This document shows positions 1 through 7,912 of a DNA stretch of 13,288 nucleotides, one piece after another. The stretch's first letter is position 1; each line of letters begins with the position of its first letter. The DNA comes from Salinisphaeraceae bacterium UBA4764 (lineage in GTDB: Bacteria; Pseudomonadota; Gammaproteobacteria; Nevskiales; Salinisphaeraceae). The position numbers and the translations under genes were made by a program. The notes below the pieces were generated by a model, which saw only the letters and a program-made list of their open reading frames with translations, was not told the DNA's origin and did no database searches. Location of the stretch: positions 1-13,288 of the forward strand of contig DHHU01000057.1 in NCBI GenBank assembly GCA_002403445.1. The letters run 5' to 3'.

Positions 1-78
1 CACATGCGGGCTGATATTCGCCCGGTCAAATTTTGGAATCTGCTGGCTTCAGATAAACGTGAAGCCCAGCAGCATGTG
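1..78. repeat. Nested inverted repeats, possible three-way-junction fold
   Basis: The segment opens with CACATGC (1-7) and closes with its exact reverse complement GCATGTG (72-78). Inside are two further hairpins: CGGGC (7-11) with GCCCG (20-24), and an 11/12-base arm pair CTGCTGGCTTC (40-50) with GAAGCCCAGCAG (61-72), which has one bulged base and a 10-base loop. The three stems could form a cruciform or a three-way-junction RNA, although they compete at bases 7 and 72. No T-run follows on either strand, so it is not a typical intrinsic terminator. The window starts here, so the element may extend further left. It could be a palindromic intergenic repeat, an RNA element, or chance. No coding is seen in it. 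Confidence 0.4.
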
Positions 79-430
79 TAATACGAACCAAGGCGCTTCT
101 ACCGTCCGATCAAGCCCTCAACCGATCCGTGCTGACTTATACCAACGATTTCAATTTGTTGACCACAGTCCAGTTGCCGCATGGCGTATCGTTTCCACAC
201 CCAGGGTGAAGATAGCGATTAATATCTACGACCTGTGGTTTCAAGGCTGCATAGTCGTAGAGGACTAATGGCGTCATGCTATGCACAGCTCTGATGCGCA
301 GGATGCAAACGGCTGTCACGCGGGTTGATTTCTACGAGCCACGTTCGGCTGGTGGCCTTCGTGGCACAGGAACCGTTGATACGCGTGCCTCTTTCCGGTG
401 ATTGCTGAGGAGCTATTCGGGTTAAATGGC
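79..430. other. Gene-free intergenic stretch
   Basis: I see no supportable gene here. Short open frames of 60-70 codons exist on both strands, but none has a good ribosome-binding site or a recognisable motif. The region lies downstream of the minus-strand gene that ends at 431. A possible weak stem occurs at about 338-356 (GCCAC pairing with GTGGC across a 9-base loop) without a following T-run, so no clear terminator for that gene can be named. Confidence 0.4.
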
Positions 431-2434
431 TTATAGCGGGTTATCCACCCACCGAAAATTCAGACCCCAACTGTCGGCGATCGCGGAGCGGACCAAGGCG
501 ACGGTATGCTCGTCGACGTTGTCCATCGCGCCGGTTTCTTCCGGTTTGTAATGGAACACATAAAGCCGCGACAAAAATTCACCGAAGGGCAGTGACGATT
601 CGCCCTCGAACTCCCCGCAGTCGTTTGTCGAAGTAATCACGCGCCTGCCCCAGTCCTGGCCCTTTTCGCGGTTGGGGTTGAAAAAGTATACGCGCCAGAT
701 GCCGTCCGGATCGGGTGCGACACGCTGTATAGAAATGGCGTGCCAGCCGACAAACGCGCCGGTGGCTGTTGTACTTGCGATGCCGCAAGGCTGAGCATAG
801 ACGAGATCACGACCACCGTTGTAGAGCGGATGGTAGGCGGTATAAAAGCGGCGGATGAAGGTGTTGCAATCAGTGATCGCGCCGGTGGCGGTGTCCACGA
901 GTTCGGCAAAGCCGCGCATCACCCACCAGCCGTGCATTTCTGGGTTCACCCAGCGATGACCATCGCCGGAACGACCGAAGGTGTAACGGCTCATCTCCAT
1001 GTAAATCCGGTCGATATGTGGCGTGAGTACCAATGAAACCGGGTCGAGCTCGGTATGCAGCTCCGCGGCCAAGCCATGTTGGAGTCCGCCCGAGTGGATT
1101 ACGGTGTCTTCGAACTGCATAACGAGTTCGTCGTCGCGGGCAGCACTCGCGATCAGTTCCAGCAGATAACCTGGGTCGTTGTGCGCCCAGAGCGAGATTG
1201 CACGGGCCGATTGGCAAGTTGGATTGTATCCCTGATCGACTCCGCGCGGTTGACCGAGTACCGATAGCGTGGCGGCAACCAGCTCGATATTAGCCGCCGG
1301 CGGGTCATACCAGTCACTGGCACTGCGTAGCCGCTCGGCGACATGTTCGTGCACAGTCAGCGCCATAAGTCGATGCAGACTGGGGGGTACAGGCCGAATA
1401 AACAGGGTGCCCTGATTCAGCAACCGTGACAGCCCGTAAATCGAGCGCGTGGTTTCCCACCAGATTGCGTATTCTATGATTTGGTGCACCAGTTGGCGGT
1501 GCTGGTCCAGGCTGACCCGGCCTACCGTGCCGAGGTCAAGAGCGGTCGCCAGCTGATCAGGCGCATTGGCAGCGAGAAAACGCACGAGATCAGCGTGCTG
1601 GTACGAAACAAGCCCCGTTTTGTTGAGAGAGTGTGCAAACGTCTCGGCTTCCGTTTGCAGCTCATCAGCATCCAGCTTGGCTAGTGAGCCAATATAGTCA
1701 CCTTTCCGGGACAGCTCGCTTGGCCCATTAAGAGCGTGTATCCATTGGCGCGCGGTGCCCTCAATGGTTCCCAGCTCGTCATCGTGGGAGCCATTGGTTT
1801 CGATCGCCCGCTCGGCTGACCTTAATAGAGATTCCACGCGCTGCGTCATGATCGGGCGCTGCAGCATCACGCGCTCGACTTCCTGAGTGAGTTCAAGGAG
1901 GATCGCGCTGGCGCCGAGTCGGTCGAGGATAAAATCGAACAGCTGCGACACACGCTGACTGGCCGCGGCATCGGTTTCACGACTTTCTTCGGTGGCTACC
2001 GGGAAAAGAAGATCCAGATTGGCAGCCAGTACCTGTTCCAGGAATTCGCGCGCTTCAGCGGCCGTTATCTGGGGCTGTTCCGTGATCCCATCAACTATCG
2101 CTAGCAAGCGCAATTCGCTCAGACATTCCATCGTGGCGTTCGCTCCCCCGCCGCGCAGCGTCCCGGCGACCAGCGCCGGTTGCAGATTTTGCGGTTCGGC
2201 CCAGTCGCCACCCCAAAACATGCCGGACGACTCGAAACGAGGTGCGAACGTATACAGACGAGCCACACCTTTCGGCGTTTCCAGAAGCCGGCGCGCATAG
2301 CCGAGCAGGCGGTTGACATGCGTTGCCTTGCCGAATGTACGGGACTGTTCGATTTTCTGGAGAACAGCCTCGAAGTCCTGAACTCTCTGATCGATGACCG
2401 TATCCGTGGGTTGAGACATAGCGCCGTTACTCAT
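431..2434 (-). CDS. Uncharacterised protein with papain-like Cys-His-Asn signature
   Basis: This is a protein of about 667 residues whose family I do not recognise. There is no signal peptide and no membrane segment, so it is probably cytoplasmic. The first 350 residues look largely helical. The C-terminal half holds conserved-looking Trp/Gly/Pro-rich motifs: Q401 and C407 in QGYNPTCQSARA, H565 in GWHAIS and N586 in YFFNPN. The Gln-to-Cys spacing of six equals the oxyanion-hole Gln and catalytic Cys of papain (Q19/C25). His followed about 21 residues later by Asn after a hydrophobic strand is also the clan CA order. A hydrolase or transferase of that fold is therefore inferred, not shown. The start is uncertain: ATG at 2434 was chosen, but TTG at 2440 and ATG at 2419 are in frame and none has a strong Shine-Dalgarno. 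The gene lies 288 bases downstream of the permease in the same direction, so co-transcription is possible but not evident. Confidence 0.8.
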   Translation of the reverse strand: MSNGAMSQPTDTVIDQRVQDFEAVLQKIEQSRTFGKATHVNRLLGYARRLLETPKGVARLYTFAPRFESSGMFWGGDWAEPQNLQPALVAGTLRGGGANATMECLSELRLLAIVDGITEQPQITAAEAREFLEQVLAANLDLLFPVATEESRETDAAASQRVSQLFDFILDRLGASAILLELTQEVERVMLQRPIMTQRVESLLRSAERAIETNGSHDDELGTIEGTARQWIHALNGPSELSRKGDYIGSLAKLDADELQTEAETFAHSLNKTGLVSYQHADLVRFLAANAPDQLATALDLGTVGRVSLDQHRQLVHQIIEYAIWWETTRSIYGLSRLLNQGTLFIRPVPPSLHRLMALTVHEHVAERLRSASDWYDPPAANIELVAATLSVLGQPRGVDQGYNPTCQSARAISLWAHNDPGYLLELIASAARDDELVMQFEDTVIHSGGLQHGLAAELHTELDPVSLVLTPHIDRIYMEMSRYTFGRSGDGHRWVNPEMHGWWVMRGFAELVDTATGAITDCNTFIRRFYTAYHPLYNGGRDLVYAQPCGIASTTATGAFVGWHAISIQRVAPDPDGIWRVYFFNPNREKGQDWGRRVITSTNDCGEFEGESSLPFGEFLSRLYVFHYKPEETGAMDNVDEHTVALVRSAIADSWGLNFRWVDNPL

Positions 2435-2722
2435 GGGCAAAGTACTCGCAAAAAGAAACGAGGTCGTCCGACGTCGTTTCGATCAAAACACTAGCTGGCA
2501 GGATAGCGTGTCTACTGGACTGTTGTGGCAATAGTGCAAAGACCCGTTGTTAAGGCTCAGATTGGCGAATCGCGTTGTACTAGGCGGGCCGCCGGCCAAG
2601 CGACTTCGGGCGCGAATTCTTTCGTCTCGCTTGACGCGCCGACAGATCCGAATATCGGGATGATGATGGCATGTATCACGAGCCACCCACTCACAATGGG
2701 CCACTTGCCATCCAGTTTTCGA
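2435..2722. other. Intergenic region between permease and unknown gene
   Basis: This gap of 288 bases has no confident gene, terminator or promoter. On the minus strand an open frame continues past the permease stop in another frame. A GTG at 2694 would give a 45-residue peptide ending at 2557, with one hydrophobic stretch (SGWLVIHAIIIPIFG) followed by a charged tail. It has no convincing ribosome-binding site and is treated as a finding, not as a gene. The promoter of the unknown gene, if separate, should lie here, but I see no clear -35/-10 pair. Confidence 0.4.
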
Positions 2723-4342
2723 TCAAGCGCCAGACGCTGGTTGTTGCGACTCTTCACCCGTCCAGGACGGATGATCCGAGAGTACGGTTCGTGTGTAGTA
2801 TTCATTGGCCGCGAAGCTCGATACCGACATCCGGAGTGCCAGCCACATGATGCCAAGACTGAATACCGCGATGAGGAGCATGTCGAGATAAACGTTCAAG
2901 ACGCCGATGCCACCCATTTCGGTGGGGCCGAGGTAACTCCACACATACATGCCCCCGAAGTAGGGGAACAGCCAGCCAAGCGATGCCCAGTTGATGCTCG
3001 AACCGCGCTTAATGAACGTGAAGTAGATTGCGAATAGGATGAACACACCAAGTAGAAGCAAAAACATGAAATTGTCGGTGCCAAAACCTGCCCAGAAAAC
3101 CACGAAGTTTGAGGCGATGAACGCCAGGGGTGCGATAACTTTCGGCAACGGCAGTCGGAACGAGCGCATCTTGGTATCCGGCATGGCATCACGCATTTTT
3201 AACAGTACGATCGGCCCGATGCCGTAGGACAAAACCGTGGCCGCCGAAGCGTAGGAAACCATTTTCTGCCAGGAGGGCAGCGGCAGAAAAAACAGCACGC
3301 CGATCACATAAACCACGAGAAGAGCTACCCACGGCGTGCCATTGTCATTGACCCAGGCAGCGGCCCGCGGCATTGTTTCGCTCTCGCCACCTGCCATGAT
3401 GATGCGAGAGCCGCTGGTCGACCATATGAAGCCACAAACCCCGGGCGAAATGATGGCGTCGGCATAAAGGACCGCCGCCCACCATGATATGCCTAGAATT
3501 ACGGCCAGTCCGGCGAATGGCCCGGATATGCCTTTGAAAGTCAGCCCACTCCAGCCGTTGGCCGTAACCGTGTCGGTAGGTATGGCAGTGACGAAAGCAT
3601 ACTGAAGCAGAATGAAAACGGCTGCGCCAATCACGATCGTGCCGATAACGGCAATGGGCAGGTTGCGGCCAGGGTTGTCAGTTTCGCCAGCCAGGTCGAT
3701 GGCTTGGCGAAATCCGAATAATGCAAAGAATACGCCGGCACTTGAAATTGCAGTAAACATCCCAGTGCTGCTGACGTGTTCGGTTACTGCCATATTGCTG
3801 CTGTGATGCGATAACAGCAAGAAAATGATCATGGTGCCGATGGGAGTGATCAGTTTGAACCACGTCGCCACGGTGTTGATAGCCAGAACCAGCTTGATGG
3901 CGAGGAAGTTGAAGCCCACCATAATCGCCAGCAAACCCATCGAAACCAGGAAACCGATTCCCGTGAGCAATCCATTGTTCTGGACGAGGCCCGGAAGGTA
4001 GTTATTGGCGTAGTTTACGACCGCCATGGCCTCCACAGGTGGGATCGTGACGTAGGCCAAAAACAATATCCACGTCCAGAAATGCCCAAGTTGCACACCA
4101 TGACTGACGTGGCTGATGTGGACTACACCGCCGCTCCGTGGAAACATGGGGGCCAGTTCAGCATAGACTAGGGCAAGCAGCCCGATAACCAAGGCGGCAA
4201 TAGCCCACGAGCCGATACTCAAAGGCCCGGCGTCGCGGGCGGCGTTAAGTGGCCCGAGAAGCCAACCGGAGCCGATCATGCCGCCCACACCGGCGAACAA
4301 CAACCCGCCGAGTCCGGCGTCTTTTTTTAGTTTACTCGCCAT
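2723..4342 (-). CDS. APC-superfamily amino-acid permease
   Basis: This is a 539-residue integral inner-membrane transporter of the amino acid-polyamine-organocation superfamily. The N-terminus carries the diagnostic unwound first helix, with GGMIGSGW at residues 20-27. The second family signature is FGFRQAIDLAGETDNPGRNLP at about 209-229, split here as FGFRQ, LAGE and NP.R..P, at the end of helix 6. I count about 12 to 14 hydrophobic segments, including helices near 45-63, 86-108, 150-178, 230-250, 275-298, 337-355, 402-444 and 483-505, then a hydrophilic tail of about 35 residues. The start is firm: AGGAG lies 6 bases before the ATG. It lies 164 bases downstream of putA on the same strand, so proline, glutamate or a proline precursor is the likely substrate. 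That assignment rests on context; the sequence alone does not fix specificity. The classic proline carrier PutP belongs to a different family, the sodium:solute symporters. Confidence 0.92.
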   Translation of the reverse strand: MASKLKKDAGLGGLLFAGVGGMIGSGWLLGPLNAARDAGPLSIGSWAIAALVIGLLALVYAELAPMFPRSGGVVHISHVSHGVQLGHFWTWILFLAYVTIPPVEAMAVVNYANNYLPGLVQNNGLLTGIGFLVSMGLLAIMVGFNFLAIKLVLAINTVATWFKLITPIGTMIIFLLLSHHSSNMAVTEHVSSTGMFTAISSAGVFFALFGFRQAIDLAGETDNPGRNLPIAVIGTIVIGAAVFILLQYAFVTAIPTDTVTANGWSGLTFKGISGPFAGLAVILGISWWAAVLYADAIISPGVCGFIWSTSGSRIIMAGGESETMPRAAAWVNDNGTPWVALLVVYVIGVLFFLPLPSWQKMVSYASAATVLSYGIGPIVLLKMRDAMPDTKMRSFRLPLPKVIAPLAFIASNFVVFWAGFGTDNFMFLLLLGVFILFAIYFTFIKRGSSINWASLGWLFPYFGGMYVWSYLGPTEMGGIGVLNVYLDMLLIAVFSLGIMWLALRMSVSSFAANEYYTRTVLSDHPSWTGEESQQPASGA

Positions 4343-4348
4343 TTCAAG

Positions 4349-4353
4349 CTCCT
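4349..4353 (-). promoter_or_regulatory. Shine-Dalgarno of the permease gene
   Basis: The minus strand reads AAAAGGAGCTTGAA immediately before the ATG at 4342. The AGGAG core sits six bases from the start codon. It is the strongest ribosome-binding site in the window and fixes the permease start; the other large genes have weak or no such site. Confidence 0.8.
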
Positions 4354-4506
4354 TTTAATTTTATTAGGCACCGATCGATCAAGCCGTCGTCGGATCCAGA
4401 GTAGGTCAGTCGGCGCAGTTTTAATCTCGATCAATCAAATGAGTTTCTCATAGACGCTGGCCGCTACTATCGTGAAACGCGGTGTTTTAGGGCCGCTAAG
4501 AGCGCA
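4354..4506 (-). other. putA-permease spacer with small hairpin
   Basis: The spacer between the putA stop and the permease ribosome-binding site holds a perfect 5-base stem with a 3-base loop, ATGAG/CTCAT at 4439-4451. On the minus strand it is followed by TTGATTGA rather than a true T-run. It is too weak to call a terminator. It could attenuate or process a putA-permease message, or mean nothing. A GATCGATC palindrome lies near 4374-4381. I do not see a convincing promoter for the permease alone, which leaves co-transcription with putA as a reasonable guess. Confidence 0.3.
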
Positions 4507-7500
4507 TTAGGCAAAGCGTTGGGGTTCCGGTGTGAGCAATTTGTTGTCGGTCGGTTCGTCTTCTTCGAGTGATATCAACGAGGCGTTGCCCCCGGCGGCA
4601 GTGGTGTCGCGGCTTATAGCGCGCTCGGTAGCGAAGCGGTGCAGATAGTGTGGGCCACCCGCCTTGGGGCCGGTGCCAGACAGACCTTCACCCCCGAACG
4701 GATGCACACCGACCACCGCGCCGATGATGTTGCGGTTGACGTAGGTGTTGCCCACGCGGATACGACGCACCACGCGCTCGACCGTGGTATCGATCCGGCT
4801 GTGGATACCGAACGTCAGGCCATAGCCCAGACTGTTGATGTCGTCGACGACGTCGTCGATCTGATTGGCATGGAATCGGATCACGTGAACAATTGGCCCG
4901 AACTGTTCATCGCCAAGCTCGTTGATCCCGGTCAATTCGTAGGCGCGAGGGGCGACGAACGTGCCGCTGTCGGATGCCTGGCCGTCAAGGTCCTTGCGGT
5001 GGATGAGTTTGAATTTTTTATCGGCCTGCCTGGCGTAGGCTTCCAGTGCATCTCGGGCATCAGCGTTGATGACCGGCGTCACGTCGGTACCGAGATGCCA
5101 TGGGTTACCTACCGACAACTCGGCCATGGCACCTGCGAGCATATTCAGCAAGGTGTCGGCAATGTCGGTCTGAACGTAGAGCAGGCGCAGTGCCGAGCAG
5201 CGTTGGCCGGCGCTCTGAAAACCGGATTTGATGATATCGGCCACCGCCTGTTCGATCAGTGCCGAGGAATCCACAATCATGGCGTTCTGGCCGCCGGTTT
5301 CGGCAATCAGTGGGATGAGGGGGCCGTCACGCTCGGCCAGCGCCTTGTTGATGGCCTTGGCAGTGGCCAGTGACCCCGTGAACGCGACCCCGTCAACGCG
5401 CGCATCATTCGTCAGTGGGACACCAATGGTGGGGCCGTCCCCCGGTAGAAACGCCAGCACGTCGCCGGGAATGCCGGCTTCGAGCATCAGTTCGACGGCG
5501 CGGTGGCCGATCAGACAGGTCTGCTCGGCGGGTTTGGCGATCACTGCGTTGCCGGCGGCAAGCGCGGCAGTTGTTTGGCCGGTAAAGATCGCCAGTGGAA
5601 AATTCCACGGGCTGATGGTGACGAAAACGCCGCGCCCGGCAAGATGGTATGTATTGCGCTCACCGGTCGGACCGGGTAGGACCGCCTCGAAGGCGAATTC
5701 CTCTTCGAGTTGACAGGCGTAATAGCGGCAGAAATCTACGGCTTCGCGTACTTCGGCTACGCCATCGGGGATATTTTTTCCGGCTTCCCGGGCACACAGG
5801 GCGATCAATTCGTCCATGTGTTCTTCAAGTAAGTTGGCGTAGCGGCGTAGACACGCTGCGCGTTCGGTGGCCGGCGTGGCGGCCCACCCTGGGGCAGCGG
5901 CTGATGTGGTCGCCAGCGCCTGTTCCAGATCATCGGTGTCGGCCCAGACCACCTCGCCAACCTGGTGGGAAGTGTCGGCAGGGCTATAAATGGTCTCGGC
6001 CATGCCGTTGTCCGCGCGCTTTTGCGCGCCATTGGCTATCTTGCCACTCACCAGCGGCACAGCACGCTTGGATACTTCATCAGCACTCCGCATGCCGGTG
6101 GCCAGCTTGTCAAGCGCCAGGATGTCGGTCAGATCCACACCGCGTGCGTTAGGCCGATTGCCGCCGTAGAGATCGGGCGGTAGAGGTATTTTAGGATGTC
6201 GAGCGTTGGCGTTTTGCTCCACTTCACGTACTGGATCGGCCACAATCTCACGCACCGGTTCGTTCTCGTCGACCAGTCGGTTGACGAAGGAGCTGTTGGC
6301 CCCGTTTTCCAGTAGCCGACGCACCAGATAGGCGAGTAGATCTTCATGCGGCCCTACCGGCGCGTAAATGCGACAGGCTGCGCTTTGTTTTTTCGTCTCG
6401 ACGATTTCTTCGTACAGGGCTTCGCCCATGCCGTGCAGGCGCTGGAATTCGAAGTCGTCCCGATCGCCGGCTAAGTGTCGGATGTAAGCTAGCGTGTGTG
6501 CGTTGTGGGTGGCGAACTGACCATAGAATACGCTGCCGGCATCCAGTATGCGGCGGGCGCAAGCCATGTAGGAGACATCGGTATTGGGCTTGCGGGTAAA
6601 GACTGGATAATCGTCCAAACCGGCTTGCTGGGCGAGCTTGATTTCAGTGTCCCAGTAGGCGCCCTTGACCAGACGGATCATGATCCGGCGTTCGTGAAGC
6701 CTGGCCAGGTCAGCCAGCCAATCGATGACGTCGAGCGCGCGTTTTTGATAGGCCTGTAAGGCCAGTCCGAGTCCCTGCCAGTCGCCAAGTTGTGAATCGG
6801 CAGAGGCGAGACTGAACAGTTCCAGCGACAGGTCGAGGCGACTGGCTTCTTCGGCATCCACAGTCAGGTTGATGTCATGATGAGCCGCAAGTCGCGTAAG
6901 TTGTTTAAGGCGTGGCAGGAGCTCGTCCAACACACGCTGGCGATGGCCAAGTTCGTAACGCGCATGTAAGGCCGAAAGTTTGACCGAGACGCCGGGTGAG
7001 GCCACCGGTCCGCGGCCTTTACTGGCCTTGCCGCAGGCTTCAATGGCCGCATGATATTCCTCGAGAAAACGTTGGGCATCAGCGTCGGTTCGCGCGGCTT
7101 CACCGAGCATGTCGTAGGAGTAGCGATAGCCGCGTTTTTCCATTTCGCGGGCATTTTTAAGGGCTTCTTCGATGTTGCGGCCCAAAACAAATTGTCGCCC
7201 CATCAGCCGCATTGCGCGGCGTATGGCCTGACGGATGAACGGCTCACCGGAACGCCGCACCAACCGCTGCATGACGTTGCGAAAGTTGCGCTGGGGCGCG
7301 TCTTCGTAGCGCAAAATGCGGCCGGTAAGCATCAGCCCCCAAGTGCTGGCGTTGACGAACCAGGATTTGGATTCGCCCAGATGCGACTCCCAGTTTGAGC
7401 CGCCAATCTTATCGTCGATCAAGCGGTCGACTGTTTCGTCGTCCGGGATGCGCAGCAGGGCCTCGGCCATACACATTAGCACCACGCCTTCTTGGCTGGA

Positions 7501-7728
7501 GAGCTCGTATTCCTGCATGAACGCGTCGATGCCGCTGCCGGTCGCGTTTTTCTCGCGTACCGCTCGAACCAGCCGGGCAGCTTCATCTTCTACGGCTTGC
7601 TGCTTGGAGTTTTGTAACCGAGCAATCCCCAGCAGTCGATCGACGTGAGTTCGTTCATCGACGCGGTAGTTCGCTAGAACGTTTTGATAGGCTGCATCGT
7701 CGGCCTGTTGCGGACGAGAATAGTGCAT
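4507..7728 (-). CDS. putA: Bifunctional proline dehydrogenase / P5C dehydrogenase PutA
   Basis: PutA oxidises L-proline to pyrroline-5-carboxylate with FAD, passing electrons to the membrane quinone pool, then oxidises glutamate semialdehyde to glutamate with NAD+. The 1073-residue protein has a helical N-terminal arm and a proline dehydrogenase barrel with KLSALHARYE (250-259), DAEEASRLDL (291-300), IRLVKGAYWD (351-360), FATHN (405-409) and YLVRRLLENG (467-476), whose paired Arg470/471 match the substrate-carboxylate arginines of E. coli PutA. The aldehyde dehydrogenase half follows, with SPWNFP (N709), FTGS (783-786), ETGGQNA (E810) and the catalytic Cys844 in GQRCSAL. The conserved PutA tail motif TTAAGGNASL is at 1042-1051, followed by about 22 acidic residues. 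There is no N-terminal ribbon-helix-helix domain and no extra C-terminal ALDH-like domain, so this is the short type and should not repress its own gene. The start ATG has only a weak AGG nine bases upstream. It is divergent from the glutamate dehydrogenase gene and upstream of the permease. Confidence 0.97.
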   Translation of the reverse strand: MHYSRPQQADDAAYQNVLANYRVDERTHVDRLLGIARLQNSKQQAVEDEAARLVRAVREKNATGSGIDAFMQEYELSSQEGVVLMCMAEALLRIPDDETVDRLIDDKIGGSNWESHLGESKSWFVNASTWGLMLTGRILRYEDAPQRNFRNVMQRLVRRSGEPFIRQAIRRAMRLMGRQFVLGRNIEEALKNAREMEKRGYRYSYDMLGEAARTDADAQRFLEEYHAAIEACGKASKGRGPVASPGVSVKLSALHARYELGHRQRVLDELLPRLKQLTRLAAHHDINLTVDAEEASRLDLSLELFSLASADSQLGDWQGLGLALQAYQKRALDVIDWLADLARLHERRIMIRLVKGAYWDTEIKLAQQAGLDDYPVFTRKPNTDVSYMACARRILDAGSVFYGQFATHNAHTLAYIRHLAGDRDDFEFQRLHGMGEALYEEIVETKKQSAACRIYAPVGPHEDLLAYLVRRLLENGANSSFVNRLVDENEPVREIVADPVREVEQNANARHPKIPLPPDLYGGNRPNARGVDLTDILALDKLATGMRSADEVSKRAVPLVSGKIANGAQKRADNGMAETIYSPADTSHQVGEVVWADTDDLEQALATTSAAAPGWAATPATERAACLRRYANLLEEHMDELIALCAREAGKNIPDGVAEVREAVDFCRYYACQLEEEFAFEAVLPGPTGERNTYHLAGRGVFVTISPWNFPLAIFTGQTTAALAAGNAVIAKPAEQTCLIGHRAVELMLEAGIPGDVLAFLPGDGPTIGVPLTNDARVDGVAFTGSLATAKAINKALAERDGPLIPLIAETGGQNAMIVDSSALIEQAVADIIKSGFQSAGQRCSALRLLYVQTDIADTLLNMLAGAMAELSVGNPWHLGTDVTPVINADARDALEAYARQADKKFKLIHRKDLDGQASDSGTFVAPRAYELTGINELGDEQFGPIVHVIRFHANQIDDVVDDINSLGYGLTFGIHSRIDTTVERVVRRIRVGNTYVNRNIIGAVVGVHPFGGEGLSGTGPKAGGPHYLHRFATERAISRDTTAAGGNASLISLEEDEPTDNKLLTPEPQRFA

Positions 7729-7912
7729 CGGTTTTAGCCTGGCGGAACTTGTATTAGTTGAATCTTTTTTAACAGATGCCGTATGAAAAATACAGTAGTA
7801 GTCTTATAGTCCCGGCCGGACGGCATCACCGGAATTATGATCGCCCCGTTGTTTGTGGTCCCGCGAATACAGCGCTAATGTAATCCCAACCAGCAACTCT
7901 CGGCCGCCTTGC
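7729..7912. promoter_or_regulatory. Divergent putA / glutamate dehydrogenase intergenic region
   Basis: This 184-base region must hold, or lie next to, the promoters of both divergent genes. It has an AT-rich core at 7751-7810 that contrasts with the GC-rich flanks. On the plus strand TTGAAT (7758-7763) and TATGAA (7782-7787) are 18 bases apart and make a fair sigma-70 match (4 of 6 at each box); TATAGT at 7805-7810 is an alternative -10 box without a good partner. On the minus strand only loose matches occur. A GTAT/ATAC dyad at 7781-7793 and a CCGGCCGG palindrome at about 7814-7821 could be protein sites. No known operator is recognised. A shared control region for proline and glutamate use is a sensible inference. 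Confidence 0.4.

Noticed and set aside
1..78. Integron attC site as an explanation for the nested palindromes.
   Set aside because: The core GTTRRRY and RYYYAAC sites are not present in the required positions and no cassette or integrase is visible.
137..319. Minus-strand 60-codon frame with faint resemblance to an insertion-sequence protein fragment (YL..G..D...G pattern as in IS66 TnpB).
   Set aside because: The match is a handful of scattered residues with shifted spacing, there are no flanking terminal repeats, and no second fragment supports it.
2557..2694. Resemblance of the small peptide's WL.IH....P pattern to cytochrome b559 beta (PsbF).
   Set aside because: The similarity is short and hydrophobic, nothing else in the window is photosynthetic, and the organism appears to be a heterotrophic gammaproteobacterium.
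4639..5373. Plus-strand 244-codon open frame opposite putA.
   Set aside because: It is antisense to the strongly conserved aldehyde dehydrogenase half of PutA; GC-rich genes commonly leave such open frames, and it has no recognisable motif.
7780..7797. LexA-like half sites (TACTGTAT and ATACGG on the minus strand) between putA and gdhB.
   Set aside because: The spacer between CTGT and the second half is nine bases instead of eight and the second half has a mismatch; proline and glutamate catabolic genes are also unlikely SOS targets.
7853..7912. Twenty-residue N-terminal extension of the GDH from a TTG codon.
   Set aside because: There is no ribosome-binding site, the residues look non-coding, and an ATG at 7913 gives a length typical of the family.
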